NCBI GenBank assembly: GCA_016197365.1
Contig: JACPVS010000019.1
Span: 140,916-204,915, forward strand
Direction of reading: 5' to 3'
Source: Mycolicibacterium cosmeticum
GTDB taxonomy: Bacteria; Actinomycetota; Actinomycetes; Mycobacteriales; Mycobacteriaceae
Length of the DNA: 64,000 bases
Each line of letters starts with the position of its first letter. The stretch's first letter is position 1. The notes below the pieces were generated by a model. That model did not search any database and was not told the origin of the DNA. It saw nothing but the letters and a program-made list of their open reading frames with translations. Shown here piece after piece: positions 50,714 through 59,249 of this stretch. A program made the position numbers and the translations under genes.

Positions 50714-51489
50714 ATCGTGGCCTTCACGCCGACGGCCGTCGCGACGACGTTGATGGCGAACAGCGTCATGAACGTGAACACCACCGTCTCGTTCACGGCG
50801 TTACCGACACCCGCGGGCCCACCGCCCACGGAAATGCCCTTGTAGCAGGCGATCAGGCCGGCCGCGAGACCGAACAGCGCGGCCTTGGCGAGCGCGATGA
50901 CGACGTCGGCGGGGCCGGTGACCAGCGTCAGACCGGCCACGAATGCACCGGGCGACACGTGCTGGACGTAGACGCAGAAGAGGTACGCGCCGGTCAGGCC
51001 CACCAGCACCACAGTCGCCGACAGCGCCAGCGAGACCATCGTCGCGGCCATCACGCGCGGAATCACCAGGGCCTGAATGGGATTGATACCCATGACGCGC
51101 AACGCGTCGAGTTCGTCACGAATGGTCCGCGCGCCGAGGTCGGCGCACATCGCAGTGGCACCGGCGCCGGCGATCACCAACACCGTGACGATGGGCCCGA
51201 TCTGGCTCACGGTGCCCAGCGCGGCACCCGTTCCGGAGAAGTCGGCCGCACCGAACTCGGTGAGCAGGATGTTGAACGTGAAGGTGAGAAGCACCGTGTA
51301 CGGGATGGTGAGCATCAAGGTCGGCAGGATCGCCACCCGGGCGACGAACCAGGACTGCAGGATGAATTCACGCCAGGCGAACGGCGGTCGCCACATCAGG
51401 ACGAAGACATCCAGCGTCATCGAGAAGAAGCCGCCGAACGCGCGGACGGGTTTGGCAATGACCGCGGGCACCGCATCGGACGGGGCCAT
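50710..51489 (-). CDS. yrbEA: YrbE-family ABC permease (YrbEA)
   Basis: A 259-residue MlaE-like permease, first gene of the operon: AILPTLMLTIPYTVLLTFTFN, then TIRDELDALRVMGINPIQALVIPRVMAA coupling helix and GGGPAGVGNAVNETVV end. ATG 51489. The 204 bp upstream, to the TetR stop, should hold the operon promoter. No clear -35/-10 pair or palindrome was identified there. Confidence 0.94.
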   Translation of the reverse strand: MAPSDAVPAVIAKPVRAFGGFFSMTLDVFVLMWRPPFAWREFILQSWFVARVAILPTLMLTIPYTVLLTFTFNILLTEFGAADFSGTGAALGTVSQIGPIVTVLVIAGAGATAMCADLGARTIRDELDALRVMGINPIQALVIPRVMAATMVSLALSATVVLVGLTGAYLFCVYVQHVSPGAFVAGLTLVTGPADVVIALAKAALFGLAAGLIACYKGISVGGGPAGVGNAVNETVVFTFMTLFAINVVATAVGVKATM

Positions 51490-51693
51490 TAACGCAGCCG
51501 CCCTGACCTGTACCTCTGCCGCATTACCTGCTTATTCCCTTCCACATGCCCCGACGGTGCCGCTGTCACACGAATCTGACCACAGGCACCACCATGGACG
51601 GGCAAGAACGTACATAACGATTTTCCCGTCAGCAACATCTACGGGTGCGCACCGCAATCGGCGGTCAGGAAATAAAATACGGGTCTTTACCGC

Positions 51694-52293
51694 TCAATAT
51701 TTGCCAGCCCCCAGAGCGCGCATCGAGAAGCTCACCACCCGGCGCTTGGCGACCTCGGTGAGGACCGGGTCGGCGATCGACGGGACACTGAGCTCGCGGC
51801 TCACCAGCGCGCTGATCGCGACCGCGTCACTCTCAGGGTCGGCCAGCGGAAATGACCCATCCTCGACACCTCGCCGCAGAATTTCGATCAGCGACCGCTC
51901 CCGGTTGGCGCGCGCGAGCTCGCGGGCGTGCGGATAACCTCTGGCTGCCCGCATCTCGTCGGACTCCATCACCGCGAGGTAGCTGGACACCAACGGTTCG
52001 GTCGCCAGCGCAAACATCTGCTCGATCCACCGCCGCACCTGCTCCGCCGGGGTGCCGGGCCCGCCGGCAATCTCGTCGAGCCACCCGGACAGCGTCGCCG
52101 TCAGGTTCTGCAGCATCGCCAGGAACAGGTCGTCCTTGGACTCGAAATGCCGATAGAAAGCGCGGCTGGAAACCGCGGCCCTGGCCAGGATCGCCGCGAC
52201 CGGGACGGGCCCCTCGTGCGGCTCGAGGAGGCACACGTAGGTGGCGTCGATGATGCGGCCACGTTCGTCGGCATCGGGACGATCAGGCGGCAC
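51694..52293 (-). CDS. TetR-family regulator upstream of the mce operon
   Basis: A 199-residue regulator: IIDATYVCLLEPHEG, AAVSSRAFYRHFESKDDLFLAML helix-turn-helix, and a helical C-terminal domain. It is in the same orientation as, and directly upstream of, yrbEA. M. tuberculosis mce3 is controlled by the double-TetR Mce3R; this protein is a single TetR, so it is not its orthologue. Start GTG 52293, supported by a leaderless-like -10. Confidence 0.87.
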   Translation of the reverse strand: MPPDRPDADERGRIIDATYVCLLEPHEGPVPVAAILARAAVSSRAFYRHFESKDDLFLAMLQNLTATLSGWLDEIAGGPGTPAEQVRRWIEQMFALATEPLVSSYLAVMESDEMRAARGYPHARELARANRERSLIEILRRGVEDGSFPLADPESDAVAISALVSRELSVPSIADPVLTEVAKRRVVSFSMRALGAGKY

Positions 52294-52301
52294 AACGCGA
52301 G

Positions 52302-52307
52302 ATTCTA
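52302..52307 (-). promoter_or_regulatory. Leaderless-like -10 of the TetR gene
   Basis: TAGAAT on the minus strand eight bases before GTG 52293. Confidence 0.45.
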
Positions 52308-52384
52308 GGGACGGCCGCACGGCTGGACCGCCGAATGGTGGAATCGGGCCGCTGGGTAACGTGACCGGAGGTCGGCGAGAGAGG

Positions 52385-53248
52385 ATGCCCGTGAGCACAG
52401 CAGACAACGCACCACAGACGGTCACCTTGCGTGGCGTCGATGATCTGGCCTTGGTCGGCGACGAATGGAACCGCGGCATCGAGACCGAGCTGCCCACCGT
52501 GCTGCTGCTGCACGGCGGCGGCCAGAACCGTCACTCGTGGAAGAACACCGGGCAGATCCTGGCTGACCGCGGCATGCACGTCCTCGCGCTGGACAGCCGC
52601 GGGCACGGCGACAGCGATCGCTCCCCCACGGCCAACTACGCCGTCGAAACCCTGTGCGCCGACACCTTGCAGGTGCTGTATCAGATCGGCCGGCCGGTGG
52701 TGCTGATCGGCGCCAGCATGGGTGGACTGACCGGCATCCTCGCCGCGCACGAGGCGGGACCGGAACTGGTGACCAAGCTGGTGCTCGTAGATGTGGTGCC
52801 GCGGTTCGAGAAGGACGGCAGCGCCCGCATCCGAGACTTCATGTTCAACCACGTGCACGGCTTCGATTCGCTGGAGCAGGCGGCCGACGCGGTGGCCGAA
52901 TACCTGCCGCATCGCCCGAAACCCCGTAGCACCGAAGGGTTGAAGAAGAACCTGCGGCTACGCGACGGCCGGTGGTACTGGCATTGGGATCCGGCCTTCC
53001 TGACCAAACCCGGCGATGATCCGTTCACGCGGGTGGACAAGATGGAACAGGCCGCCATGAACCTCACGGTGCCGATCCTGTTGATTCGCGGGCGGCTCTC
53101 CGACGTCGTATCCGAAGAGGGCGTCAGGGATTTCCTGGAGAAGGTGCCCGCAGCCGAGTTCGTCGAGTTGTCCGACGCCGGGCACACCGCCGCCGGGGAT
53201 GACAACGACGCCTTCACCACCGTGGTCGTCGACTTCGTCACCCGGTAA
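52385..53248 (+). CDS. Alpha/beta-fold hydrolase
   Basis: A 287-residue cytosolic hydrolase. LLLHGGGQNRHSW (oxyanion), nucleophile Ser in GASMGG, Asp region ILLIRGRLSDVV, and His in SDAGHTAAGDDNDAF complete the triad. The cap region (FMFNHVHGFDSLEQA) is helical. GTG 52391 with GAGAGG upstream is an alternative start. Only five bases separate it from the aminotransferase fusion gene, so they may be co-transcribed. Substrate unknown. Confidence 0.9.
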   Translation: MPVSTADNAPQTVTLRGVDDLALVGDEWNRGIETELPTVLLLHGGGQNRHSWKNTGQILADRGMHVLALDSRGHGDSDRSPTANYAVETLCADTLQVLYQIGRPVVLIGASMGGLTGILAAHEAGPELVTKLVLVDVVPRFEKDGSARIRDFMFNHVHGFDSLEQAADAVAEYLPHRPKPRSTEGLKKNLRLRDGRWYWHWDPAFLTKPGDDPFTRVDKMEQAAMNLTVPILLIRGRLSDVVSEEGVRDFLEKVPAAEFVELSDAGHTAAGDDNDAFTTVVVDFVTR

Positions 53249-53253
53249 GTCCC

Positions 53254-56172
53254 TTGTCCCCCAAAGGTTTCAACTTCCTGGAGCAACCCGCTCTGCCGGG
53301 CCCGCAGGTGTCCGTTGCCCAGGCCGAGCAATTGCTGCGCACCCACTACGGTGTCACCGGCGAGGCGACCTTGCTGGGCAGCCAACAGGATTGCAACTTT
53401 CTGGTGCATGACGGCGGCGAACCCGTCGCGGTGCTCAAGATCGCCAATCCGGCGTTCTCGGCCGGCGAGCTGGAAGCTCAGGACGCCGCCGCCGACCGCA
53501 TCGCGGGCGCCTACCCCGAACTGCGGGTCGCCACCCCGATGCCCACGATCACCGGCGAGAAGTACGCCACCACAACCGAACTCGGTGAATCACCGGCATA
53601 CGTCCGGCTGCTGCCGTACCTGACCGGGGGTGCGCTGACCGAAGCGGGCTACCTCACGCCGCCGGTGGTGGCCGCGATGGGTGAACTCGCGGCGCGGGTG
53701 AGCCTGGCGCTGGCCGACTTCAGCCATCCTGGCACCGACCGTGCCCTGCAGTGGGATCTGCGTTTCGGCGATGCCGTGATGGCCGAACTGATCTCTCACC
53801 TGCCGGTGCATGCGGACCGTGTCTCGGCGACCGCGGCCCAGGCCTGGGCGCAGATCGGGACACTGGCCGCCGACCTGCCCCGCCAAGCCGTGCATCTGGA
53901 CCTCACCGACGCGAACGTGGTGGCCGGCCCGGCGGGCACACCCGACGGCGTCATCGATTTCGGCGACCTGTCCGACACCTGGGCGGTATCCGAGCCGGCC
54001 ATCACCCTGTCCTCGGTGCTCGGCCATCCGGGCACCGATCCCACCTCGATCCTGCCCGGGGTCAAGGCTTTTCACGCGATCCGGCCGTTGGCGGTCGCCG
54101 AGGCACGGGCGCTGTGGCCGCTGCTGGTGCTGCGCACCGCGGTACTGCTGGTCAGTGGCGCGCAACAAGCGGCACTCGACCCCGGCAACGCCTACGTCAC
54201 CGAACAGTCCGATGCCGAGTGGCGGATGTTCGAGCAGGCCACCTCGCTTCCGCTGGAGGTGATGACGGCGTTGATCCTTGCGGAGCTGGGACTGGCGACC
54301 GAGCCGACCGAGGTGGCGGTGGAGAACCGGCTGATCGCCGATCTGGACCCGGATTCGGTGGTGGCTCTCGACCTTTCGGACACCCGCGAAAGCTCTGACG
54401 TACTCGCCGAGGTTGCCGTGCGCGAAGGTGCGGCACTGGTCATCACCCGGTTCGGGCAGCCGCAACTCCAGCGCGCGCCGCTGCTCAGCCACGACAGCCC
54501 GGACGTGGTCGAGACCGGGGTCAGCCTGTGGCCCGCGGCCGCCACCCGGGTGCTCGCACCGTGGGACGCCGAGGTCACCGACCGCGCCGATGACCGGATC
54601 ACGTTGCGCGGAATCGACTTCGAGCTGACGATGACCGGCCTGGAAGCCGGGGCCGCACCGGGCCATGTGCATGCCGGGGAGCACCTCGGCGTGCTGGGCG
54701 GGCAGCGGTGGGCGGCGCTGTCGGTCCGTCCCGCGGGCACGCCGGCGGCACCGCAATTCGTGCGCGCCGAGTTGGCGCCCGGCTGGTTGGCCTCGGCCCG
54801 CGACCCGCGTCCGCTCCTGGGCCTGGATCCCCTGCCCGCACCCGAACCGGAACGAGACCTGCTGGCGCGCCGCGACGACAGCTTCGCGCAGGTGCAGGAG
54901 CGCTACTACCGCCGACCGCCGCATATCGAACGCGGACAACGTCATTACCTGATGTCGACGGCCGGCCGGGTGTATCTGGACATGGTCAACAACGTCACCG
55001 TGCTGGGACACGCGCATCCTCGGGTGGCCGAGGCGGCGGCCCGCCAGCTCGGCCGGCTCAACACCAACTCGCGGTTCAACTACGAGGCGGTGGTCGAGTT
55101 CAGCGAGCGGATCACCGCCACGCTGCCCGAGCCACTCGACACCGTCTTCATGGTCAATTCCGGTTCGGAGGCAAGCGATCTGGCGATCCGGCTGGCCACG
55201 GCCGCCACGGGTCGCAGAGATGTGGTGGCGGTCCGCGAGGCCTACCACGGCTGGACCTACGCCACCGACGCCGTGTCGACGTCCACCGCCGACAACCCGA
55301 ACGCGCTCTCCACCCGGCCGGACTGGGTGCACACCGTGGAGTCCCCCAACAGTTTTCGCGGTAAGTACCGCGGCGCCGAAGCGGCCCGGTATGCCACCGA
55401 CGCCGTCGCCCAGATCGAGCAGATGTCCGCGGACGGCCGTCCGCCTGCCGGCTTCATCTGCGAACCGGTGTATGGCAACGCCGGTGGGATGGCGCTGCCG
55501 CCGGGCTACCTTGCGCAGGTGTACGCGGCGGTGCGGGCCGCGGGCGGGCTGGCCATCGCCGACGAGGTCCAGGTCGGCTACGGCCGGCTGGGGGCGTGGT
55601 TCTGGGGTTTCCACGAACAGCAGGTGGTGCCCGACATCGTGTCGGTGGCCAAGGCCACCGGCAACGGTTACCCGTTGGGTGTGGTGATCACCAGTCGCGC
55701 CGTCGCCGACGCGTTCCGCTCCCAGGGCTACTTCTTCTCCTCGACCGGCGGCAGCCCGCTGTCGAGCACCATCGGGATCACCGTGCTCGACGTGCTGCGC
55801 GACGAGGGTCTGCAGGACAATGCGTTGCGGGTGGGCACCCGTCTGAAAAAGCGGCTGCTGGCACTACGGGACAAGCACCCGCTGATCGGCACGGTGCACG
55901 GGATGGGCCTGTATCTGGGCGTGGAGATGATCCGCGATCCCGAGACGCTGGAACCGGCGCCCACCGAGACCATGGCGATCTGCGAGCGGATGCTCGAGCT
56001 CGGAGTGGTCATCCAGCCGACCGGTGATCATCAGAACATCCTCAAGACCAAGCCGCCGCTGTGCATCGACATGGCCGGGGCCGACTTCTACGTCGACACC
56101 CTGGACCGCGCCCTCACCGAACTCTTTCCCGCGAGCGTGCGCGTCTGTGCAGAGACGCGCCGCAAAGACTGA
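53254..56172 (+). CDS. Three-domain fusion: APH-type kinase, M23-like domain, class III aminotransferase
   Basis: A 972-residue enzyme. Residues ~25-330 are an aminoglycoside phosphotransferase-like kinase (His214-x-Asp216 in HLDLTDAN, then IDFGD). Residues ~430-520 resemble an M23/lipoyl-like beta domain (GHVHAGEHLGVLGG). Residues ~560-960 are a class III PLP enzyme (GSEASDLAIRL, IADEVQVGYGRLG, PLP Lys800 in VAKATGNGYP). Human hydroxylysine kinase and the phospho-lyases AGXT2L1/2 have these two activities as separate proteins, so the fusion probably phosphorylates an amino alcohol and then eliminates phosphate and ammonia. Ethanolamine or hydroxylysine are candidates. GTG or ATG near 53254; first GTG/ATG region starts SPKGFNF. 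Confidence 0.87.
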   Translation: MSPKGFNFLEQPALPGPQVSVAQAEQLLRTHYGVTGEATLLGSQQDCNFLVHDGGEPVAVLKIANPAFSAGELEAQDAAADRIAGAYPELRVATPMPTITGEKYATTTELGESPAYVRLLPYLTGGALTEAGYLTPPVVAAMGELAARVSLALADFSHPGTDRALQWDLRFGDAVMAELISHLPVHADRVSATAAQAWAQIGTLAADLPRQAVHLDLTDANVVAGPAGTPDGVIDFGDLSDTWAVSEPAITLSSVLGHPGTDPTSILPGVKAFHAIRPLAVAEARALWPLLVLRTAVLLVSGAQQAALDPGNAYVTEQSDAEWRMFEQATSLPLEVMTALILAELGLATEPTEVAVENRLIADLDPDSVVALDLSDTRESSDVLAEVAVREGAALVITRFGQPQLQRAPLLSHDSPDVVETGVSLWPAAATRVLAPWDAEVTDRADDRITLRGIDFELTMTGLEAGAAPGHVHAGEHLGVLGGQRWAALSVRPAGTPAAPQFVRAELAPGWLASARDPRPLLGLDPLPAPEPERDLLARRDDSFAQVQERYYRRPPHIERGQRHYLMSTAGRVYLDMVNNVTVLGHAHPRVAEAAARQLGRLNTNSRFNYEAVVEFSERITATLPEPLDTVFMVNSGSEASDLAIRLATAATGRRDVVAVREAYHGWTYATDAVSTSTADNPNALSTRPDWVHTVESPNSFRGKYRGAEAARYATDAVAQIEQMSADGRPPAGFICEPVYGNAGGMALPPGYLAQVYAAVRAAGGLAIADEVQVGYGRLGAWFWGFHEQQVVPDIVSVAKATGNGYPLGVVITSRAVADAFRSQGYFFSSTGGSPLSSTIGITVLDVLRDEGLQDNALRVGTRLKKRLLALRDKHPLIGTVHGMGLYLGVEMIRDPETLEPAPTETMAICERMLELGVVIQPTGDHQNILKTKPPLCIDMAGADFYVDTLDRALTELFPASVRVCAETRRKD

Positions 56173-56202
56173 CATTGTGCGCACGCTCGCGGGCGTCGGG
56201 CG

Positions 56203-56358
56203 CTACTTTTCTGCCTCCGCCAGCCGCTGGTGCAGCCGGGCCCGGATGTCGTCGGGGGTGTACGCCTTGCGCTTGCGTTGATCCCGCGCCACCAGCGCAC
56301 CACCGGCCACCACCCCGGCGACACCGGCCAACCCGACCCACTTCCAGATGCTTCGCAT
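56203..56358 (-). CDS. Small single-helix membrane protein (51 residues)
   Basis: A 51-residue protein: one helix (WVGLAGVAGVVAGGALVA), then a basic stretch and a C-terminal amphipathic helix (TPDDIRARLHQRLAEAEK). ATG 56358 or 56373. It lies opposite and within 12-27 bp of the YiiX-like gene start. Similar short anchors are common in mycobacteria; function unknown. Confidence 0.65.
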   Translation of the reverse strand: MRSIWKWVGLAGVAGVVAGGALVARDQRKRKAYTPDDIRARLHQRLAEAEK

Positions 56359-56384
56359 GAAGCGATTGTGCATAAGCTGCCCGA

Positions 56385-57092
56385 GTGAATGCACACACGG
56401 TGTCGCTGACCCAGGCGCTGCAGGAAACCCGCACGGGCGATATCTGGCTGTTCCGCGGCGACTCCGGCCCCGACCGGGCCATCCAGACACTCACCAACGC
56501 ACCGGTCAATCACGTCGGGATGACGGTGGCGATCGACGATCTGCCGCCGCTGATCTGGCACGCCGAACTCGGGCAGAAGCTGCTGGACCTCTGGACCGGC
56601 ACGAATCACCGCGGCGTGCAGCTCAACGACGCGCGCGAGGTCGTCGAGCAGTGGGTGCACGGCTACGGGCAGCGCTGCTGGTTGCGCCAGCTGTCCCCGT
56701 ACGCGACCCGTGCGCAGGAGGACCAGATGCTGCAGGTGATCGCACGGATGAACGGCACGGCGTTTCCCACGACGGCCCGGCTGACCGGTCGGTGGCTGCG
56801 CGGTCGGCTGCCCATCGTCAGCGATTTCACCCGGGGCTTGCCGTTCGTACACAAGCGGGTGCGCGAGTCGGCCGAGCGGAGCAAGTCACACCGGCGGACC
56901 GTCGGCCTGGAGACCGCCTACTGCGCCGAGACGGTGGCCATCACGTACGAGGAGATGGGCCTGCTGCACACCGAGAAGCGGGAGAATTACTTCGACCCAG
57001 GCAAGTTCTGGAGCGGCGACACCCTGTCCCTGACCGCCGGATCCGCACTGGGTGACGAGATCGCCGTCGAGGTCGGGGCACCCCCGGCATAA
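56385..57092 (+). CDS. YiiX/YebB-like permuted NlpC/P60 cysteine hydrolase
   Basis: A 235-residue protein with the circularly permuted papain-like pattern: TGDIWLFRG followed by NHVGMTV (His43) near the start and AYCAET (Cys180) in the C-terminal half. Such enzymes cleave amide or thioester bonds in lipids or peptides. There is no signal peptide, so it is cytosolic. GTG start. A strong hairpin terminator follows 28 bp after the stop. Confidence 0.75.
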   Translation: MNAHTVSLTQALQETRTGDIWLFRGDSGPDRAIQTLTNAPVNHVGMTVAIDDLPPLIWHAELGQKLLDLWTGTNHRGVQLNDAREVVEQWVHGYGQRCWLRQLSPYATRAQEDQMLQVIARMNGTAFPTTARLTGRWLRGRLPIVSDFTRGLPFVHKRVRESAERSKSHRRTVGLETAYCAETVAITYEEMGLLHTEKRENYFDPGKFWSGDTLSLTAGSALGDEIAVEVGAPPA

Positions 57093-57120
57093 CCACGGCC
57101 ACCCGTGCGTTATATCAGGC

Positions 57121-57164
57121 AGACCGAGCCGTCGATACTACCCCCGAGGTCGACGGCTCGGTCT
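57121..57164 (+). terminator. Terminator of the YiiX-like gene
   Basis: 15-bp perfect stem (57121-57135 with 57150-57164) with a 14-base loop. Confidence 0.75.
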
Positions 57165-57365
57165 CCGAGTTTGCTTGCACTGCAGTGCTTTTCGCCCAGT
57201 GATCGCGGCCACCCCGCCGGTGCGAACCCATCGGCGGGTTAACGCTGTCCGCAGGCCCGGCGATAAAGGGTGCAGAGCGCATTCTTGGGATCGGTAGCGA
57301 TCCGCAGGGCGCGTACTGGATGCGACAACGCGTCCGGACGCCGGCGCCTGACGGAAGGACCCGAC
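57165..57365. other. Intergenic region with two palindromes
   Basis: GCACTGCAGTGC (57177-57188) is a perfect 12-bp palindrome followed by TTTT. CCCGCCG (57213-57219) pairs with CGGCGGG (57232-57238). They may be a terminator remnant and leader structure for the exported protein gene; no promoter was assigned. Confidence 0.4.
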
Positions 57366-57779
57366 ATGTTCCGAATCGCACGGATGGCGGCCACGGCGGC
57401 CGTGGCCGGCGGGCTGGGTCTGGCAGGTATGGCCCTGTTCGCCGGTCCCGCCTACGCTGACGGACCCAGCTATCAGGGCGGCAACTGTCCGGGTGGGCTG
57501 ACCTGCACGCACTGGTGCCCGGGCGACCCGCTGATCCCCGGCGCCGAGTTCGGTGTCATCAGCTGGGACTGGAACATCTGCCACGACTGGTATTGGAACT
57601 CCGAAGGCACGGTGGACATCGCCACCAACACCATCTACCCGTGGCGCGGGACACCACATCAGGCGGCGCCGGTGCCTCCCGCACCGCCTGCTCCGCCACC
57701 GGCTCCCCCACAGCCGCTGCCCGCCGACTGCCCGCCGTGGTCACCGTTCCTGGCGCCGTCGAGGTGCGGCGGACTGTAG
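57366..57779 (+). CDS. Small exported cysteine/proline-rich protein
   Basis: A 137-residue protein. Signal peptide ~1-31 (cleavage after PAYA). The mature part has six cysteines and many Trp/Gly (GGNCPGGLTCTHWCPGD, WDWNICHDWYWN), then a Pro-rich linker and a last CPPW...CGGL. Disulfide bonding is likely. ATG 57366 with GGAAGGA. No family recognised; it resembles the small secreted proteins typical of mycobacteria. Confidence 0.78.
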   Translation: MFRIARMAATAAVAGGLGLAGMALFAGPAYADGPSYQGGNCPGGLTCTHWCPGDPLIPGAEFGVISWDWNICHDWYWNSEGTVDIATNTIYPWRGTPHQAAPVPPAPPAPPPAPPQPLPADCPPWSPFLAPSRCGGL

Positions 57780-57794
57780 TTCCCGGCGCCGTAA

Positions 57795-57836
57795 CACTGC
57801 GGCGAAGAGTATCGATACTCTTCGCCGCGGTGTTTG
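57795..57836 (+). terminator. Terminator of the exported cysteine-rich protein gene
   Basis: 57799-57828 is a fully self-complementary 30-base palindrome, flanked by CAC/GTG and followed by TGTTTGTG. Confidence 0.8.
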
Positions 57837-57975
57837 TGCGTGCGAAAAGTGTTTGTAGTCAGCCTTTTTGACTCGTCTTCGGCTCCAAGAATTCGTCAAG
57901 TTCCCGGTCCTACTTTGATGTCACCACAAGAACAGCGGCCCACCCGGACCGCGACCGACAACAAAGGAGCACACC

Positions 57976-58281
57976 ATGAACGCCACTCACAACCTCAAGA
58001 AGATCGTCATCGGCGCACTGCTGTCCGGCGGCGTCGCAGCCGCCGGGCTCGGCTTGAGCACCGGCACCGCCCTCGCCCAGCCGCAGGGCCCCGGCGTCGG
58101 CGTCGACTACTCCGACGTGGGCCCGCTGGTGACCTGCAACGCCTGCCAGGTCCTCAAGCCCGGCGACGGCTCGGTGAAGATCCGGGTCCCCGAGTTCCGG
58201 CAGGCCCCCTCCTTCAACCCGACCGGCGGCGTCAACCCCGTGGAGGCTCCCTCGGTCGCCGTTCCGTCCGCCGGCCGCTGA
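57976..58281 (+). CDS. Small exported protein with CxxC
   Basis: A 101-residue protein. Signal peptide ~1-34 (GTALAQ; cleavage after ALA). The mature ~67 residues contain one VTCNACQV motif, the only two cysteines. The rest is Pro/Val/Gly rich (KIRVPEFRQAPSFNP). ATG 57976 with AAAGGAG upstream. Function unknown; the pair could form a disulfide or hold metal. Confidence 0.75.
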   Translation: MNATHNLKKIVIGALLSGGVAAAGLGLSTGTALAQPQGPGVGVDYSDVGPLVTCNACQVLKPGDGSVKIRVPEFRQAPSFNPTGGVNPVEAPSVAVPSAGR

Positions 58282-58336
58282 CCCATCACCAGGCTTCGGC
58301 CCGTCACCGGATGACTCCGGTGGCGGGCCGATCGCC

Positions 58337-58873
58337 ATGAGAGGACTCCGCATGGAGATCGTCGCCCGGTCGCTGCCCATGGTGGCGATTGCCCTGCTTT
58401 CGGGCTGCGCCGCCCCGCATGTGACTCCAGCGATGCCGACCGTCACGGTCACGGTGACAGCCGCCCCGCCGACACCTGCCGTCGAGCCGGCCGCATGCTC
58501 GGATGACGACCTCGAGGTCACCAATGGGCCGATGGCGTCCGCGAACACGCAGCGACGGGTCCTGGTGTCGATCCGGAACTCCTCGGCGCACGCGTGCACG
58601 ATGGTCGGCTACCCGGGCGTCGCTCTGGTGACGCCTGCCGGCGGCGTGCTGATCGACGTCCCAAGGCGACCGGCCGACGCGGCGCCACGACTGACCGTGC
58701 AACCCGGCGAAGCGGGTACCGCCGATGTGCTGACCTATGCGATCGACACGGAGACCGGCAACTCGTGCGCCCGCTGGGGCCGGCTGGTGGTCACCCCGCC
58801 CGACGGCTATGTCGCGCACCCGCTGCCCGTCGATCTGCCGATCTGCGGCGCGAGTGTCAGCCCGGTGGGGTGA
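58337..58873 (+). CDS. DUF4232-like lipoprotein
   Basis: A 178-residue lipoprotein. Signal with lipobox ALLSGC, a Thr/Pro linker (TVTVTVTAAPPTP), then a DUF4232-type beta domain (MASANTQRRVLVSIRNSSAHACTMVGYPGVAL split here as described, two Cys pairs). ATG 58337 or 58352. Outer face of the membrane. Possibly expressed with the preceding small exported protein. Confidence 0.8.
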   Translation: MRGLRMEIVARSLPMVAIALLSGCAAPHVTPAMPTVTVTVTAAPPTPAVEPAACSDDDLEVTNGPMASANTQRRVLVSIRNSSAHACTMVGYPGVALVTPAGGVLIDVPRRPADAAPRLTVQPGEAGTADVLTYAIDTETGNSCARWGRLVVTPPDGYVAHPLPVDLPICGASVSPVG

Positions 58874-58904
58874 CGGCGTCAGCCGATGGTGCAGGGCAGG
58901 CTCC

Positions 58905-59170
58905 GACCGTGTCGACGAAATCGAATTCACGCGCCTCACGGATCTGGTCGACCAGGGCATCGGAGAGTTGCCCGACGTAGTCGGTCATCTGCCGGATGGC
59001 GCGCGGTGAGAAGGCGACCTGCACCAGGCGCCGGTACTGCTAGTGCTTGGGATCATCCATGACGATGATCGAGCCGAGCATCTCCAACAGTTCCGGTGGC
59101 ATGTCGTCCATCGAGAACCCCTGGGTGCTGGTGAAACTCTCGGGGTCGAGGGTCGTTGACGGTCCGCATG
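58905..59170 (-). pseudogene. Cytochrome P450 remnant
   Basis: Reading right to left, one frame encodes DPESFTSTQGFSMDD, then MPPELLEMLGSIIVMDDPKH, an in-frame TAG (59042-59040), and QYRRLVQVAFSPRAIRQMTD through DFVDTV. This is the helix B'-C region of a CYP protein with the MDDPxH-x3-RRLV signature. The remainder, including the heme-binding cysteine loop, is absent and the N-terminus is frameshifted (RTVNDP in another frame just before). It is a decayed fragment of ~80 codons. Confidence 0.8.
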
Positions 59171-59249
59171 AAACCTCCGCGTCGATGCCAGACCGACGGT
59201 GCCATACTTTTTGGTACGGCGCAATGGGCGCTCGGCGCTACGGTGAGTC

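Noticed and set aside
51490..51693. mce operon promoter and KstR-type box
   Set aside because: No TnnAACnnGTTnnA palindrome or convincing -10/-35 was found; KstR control, typical of mce4, is not supported.
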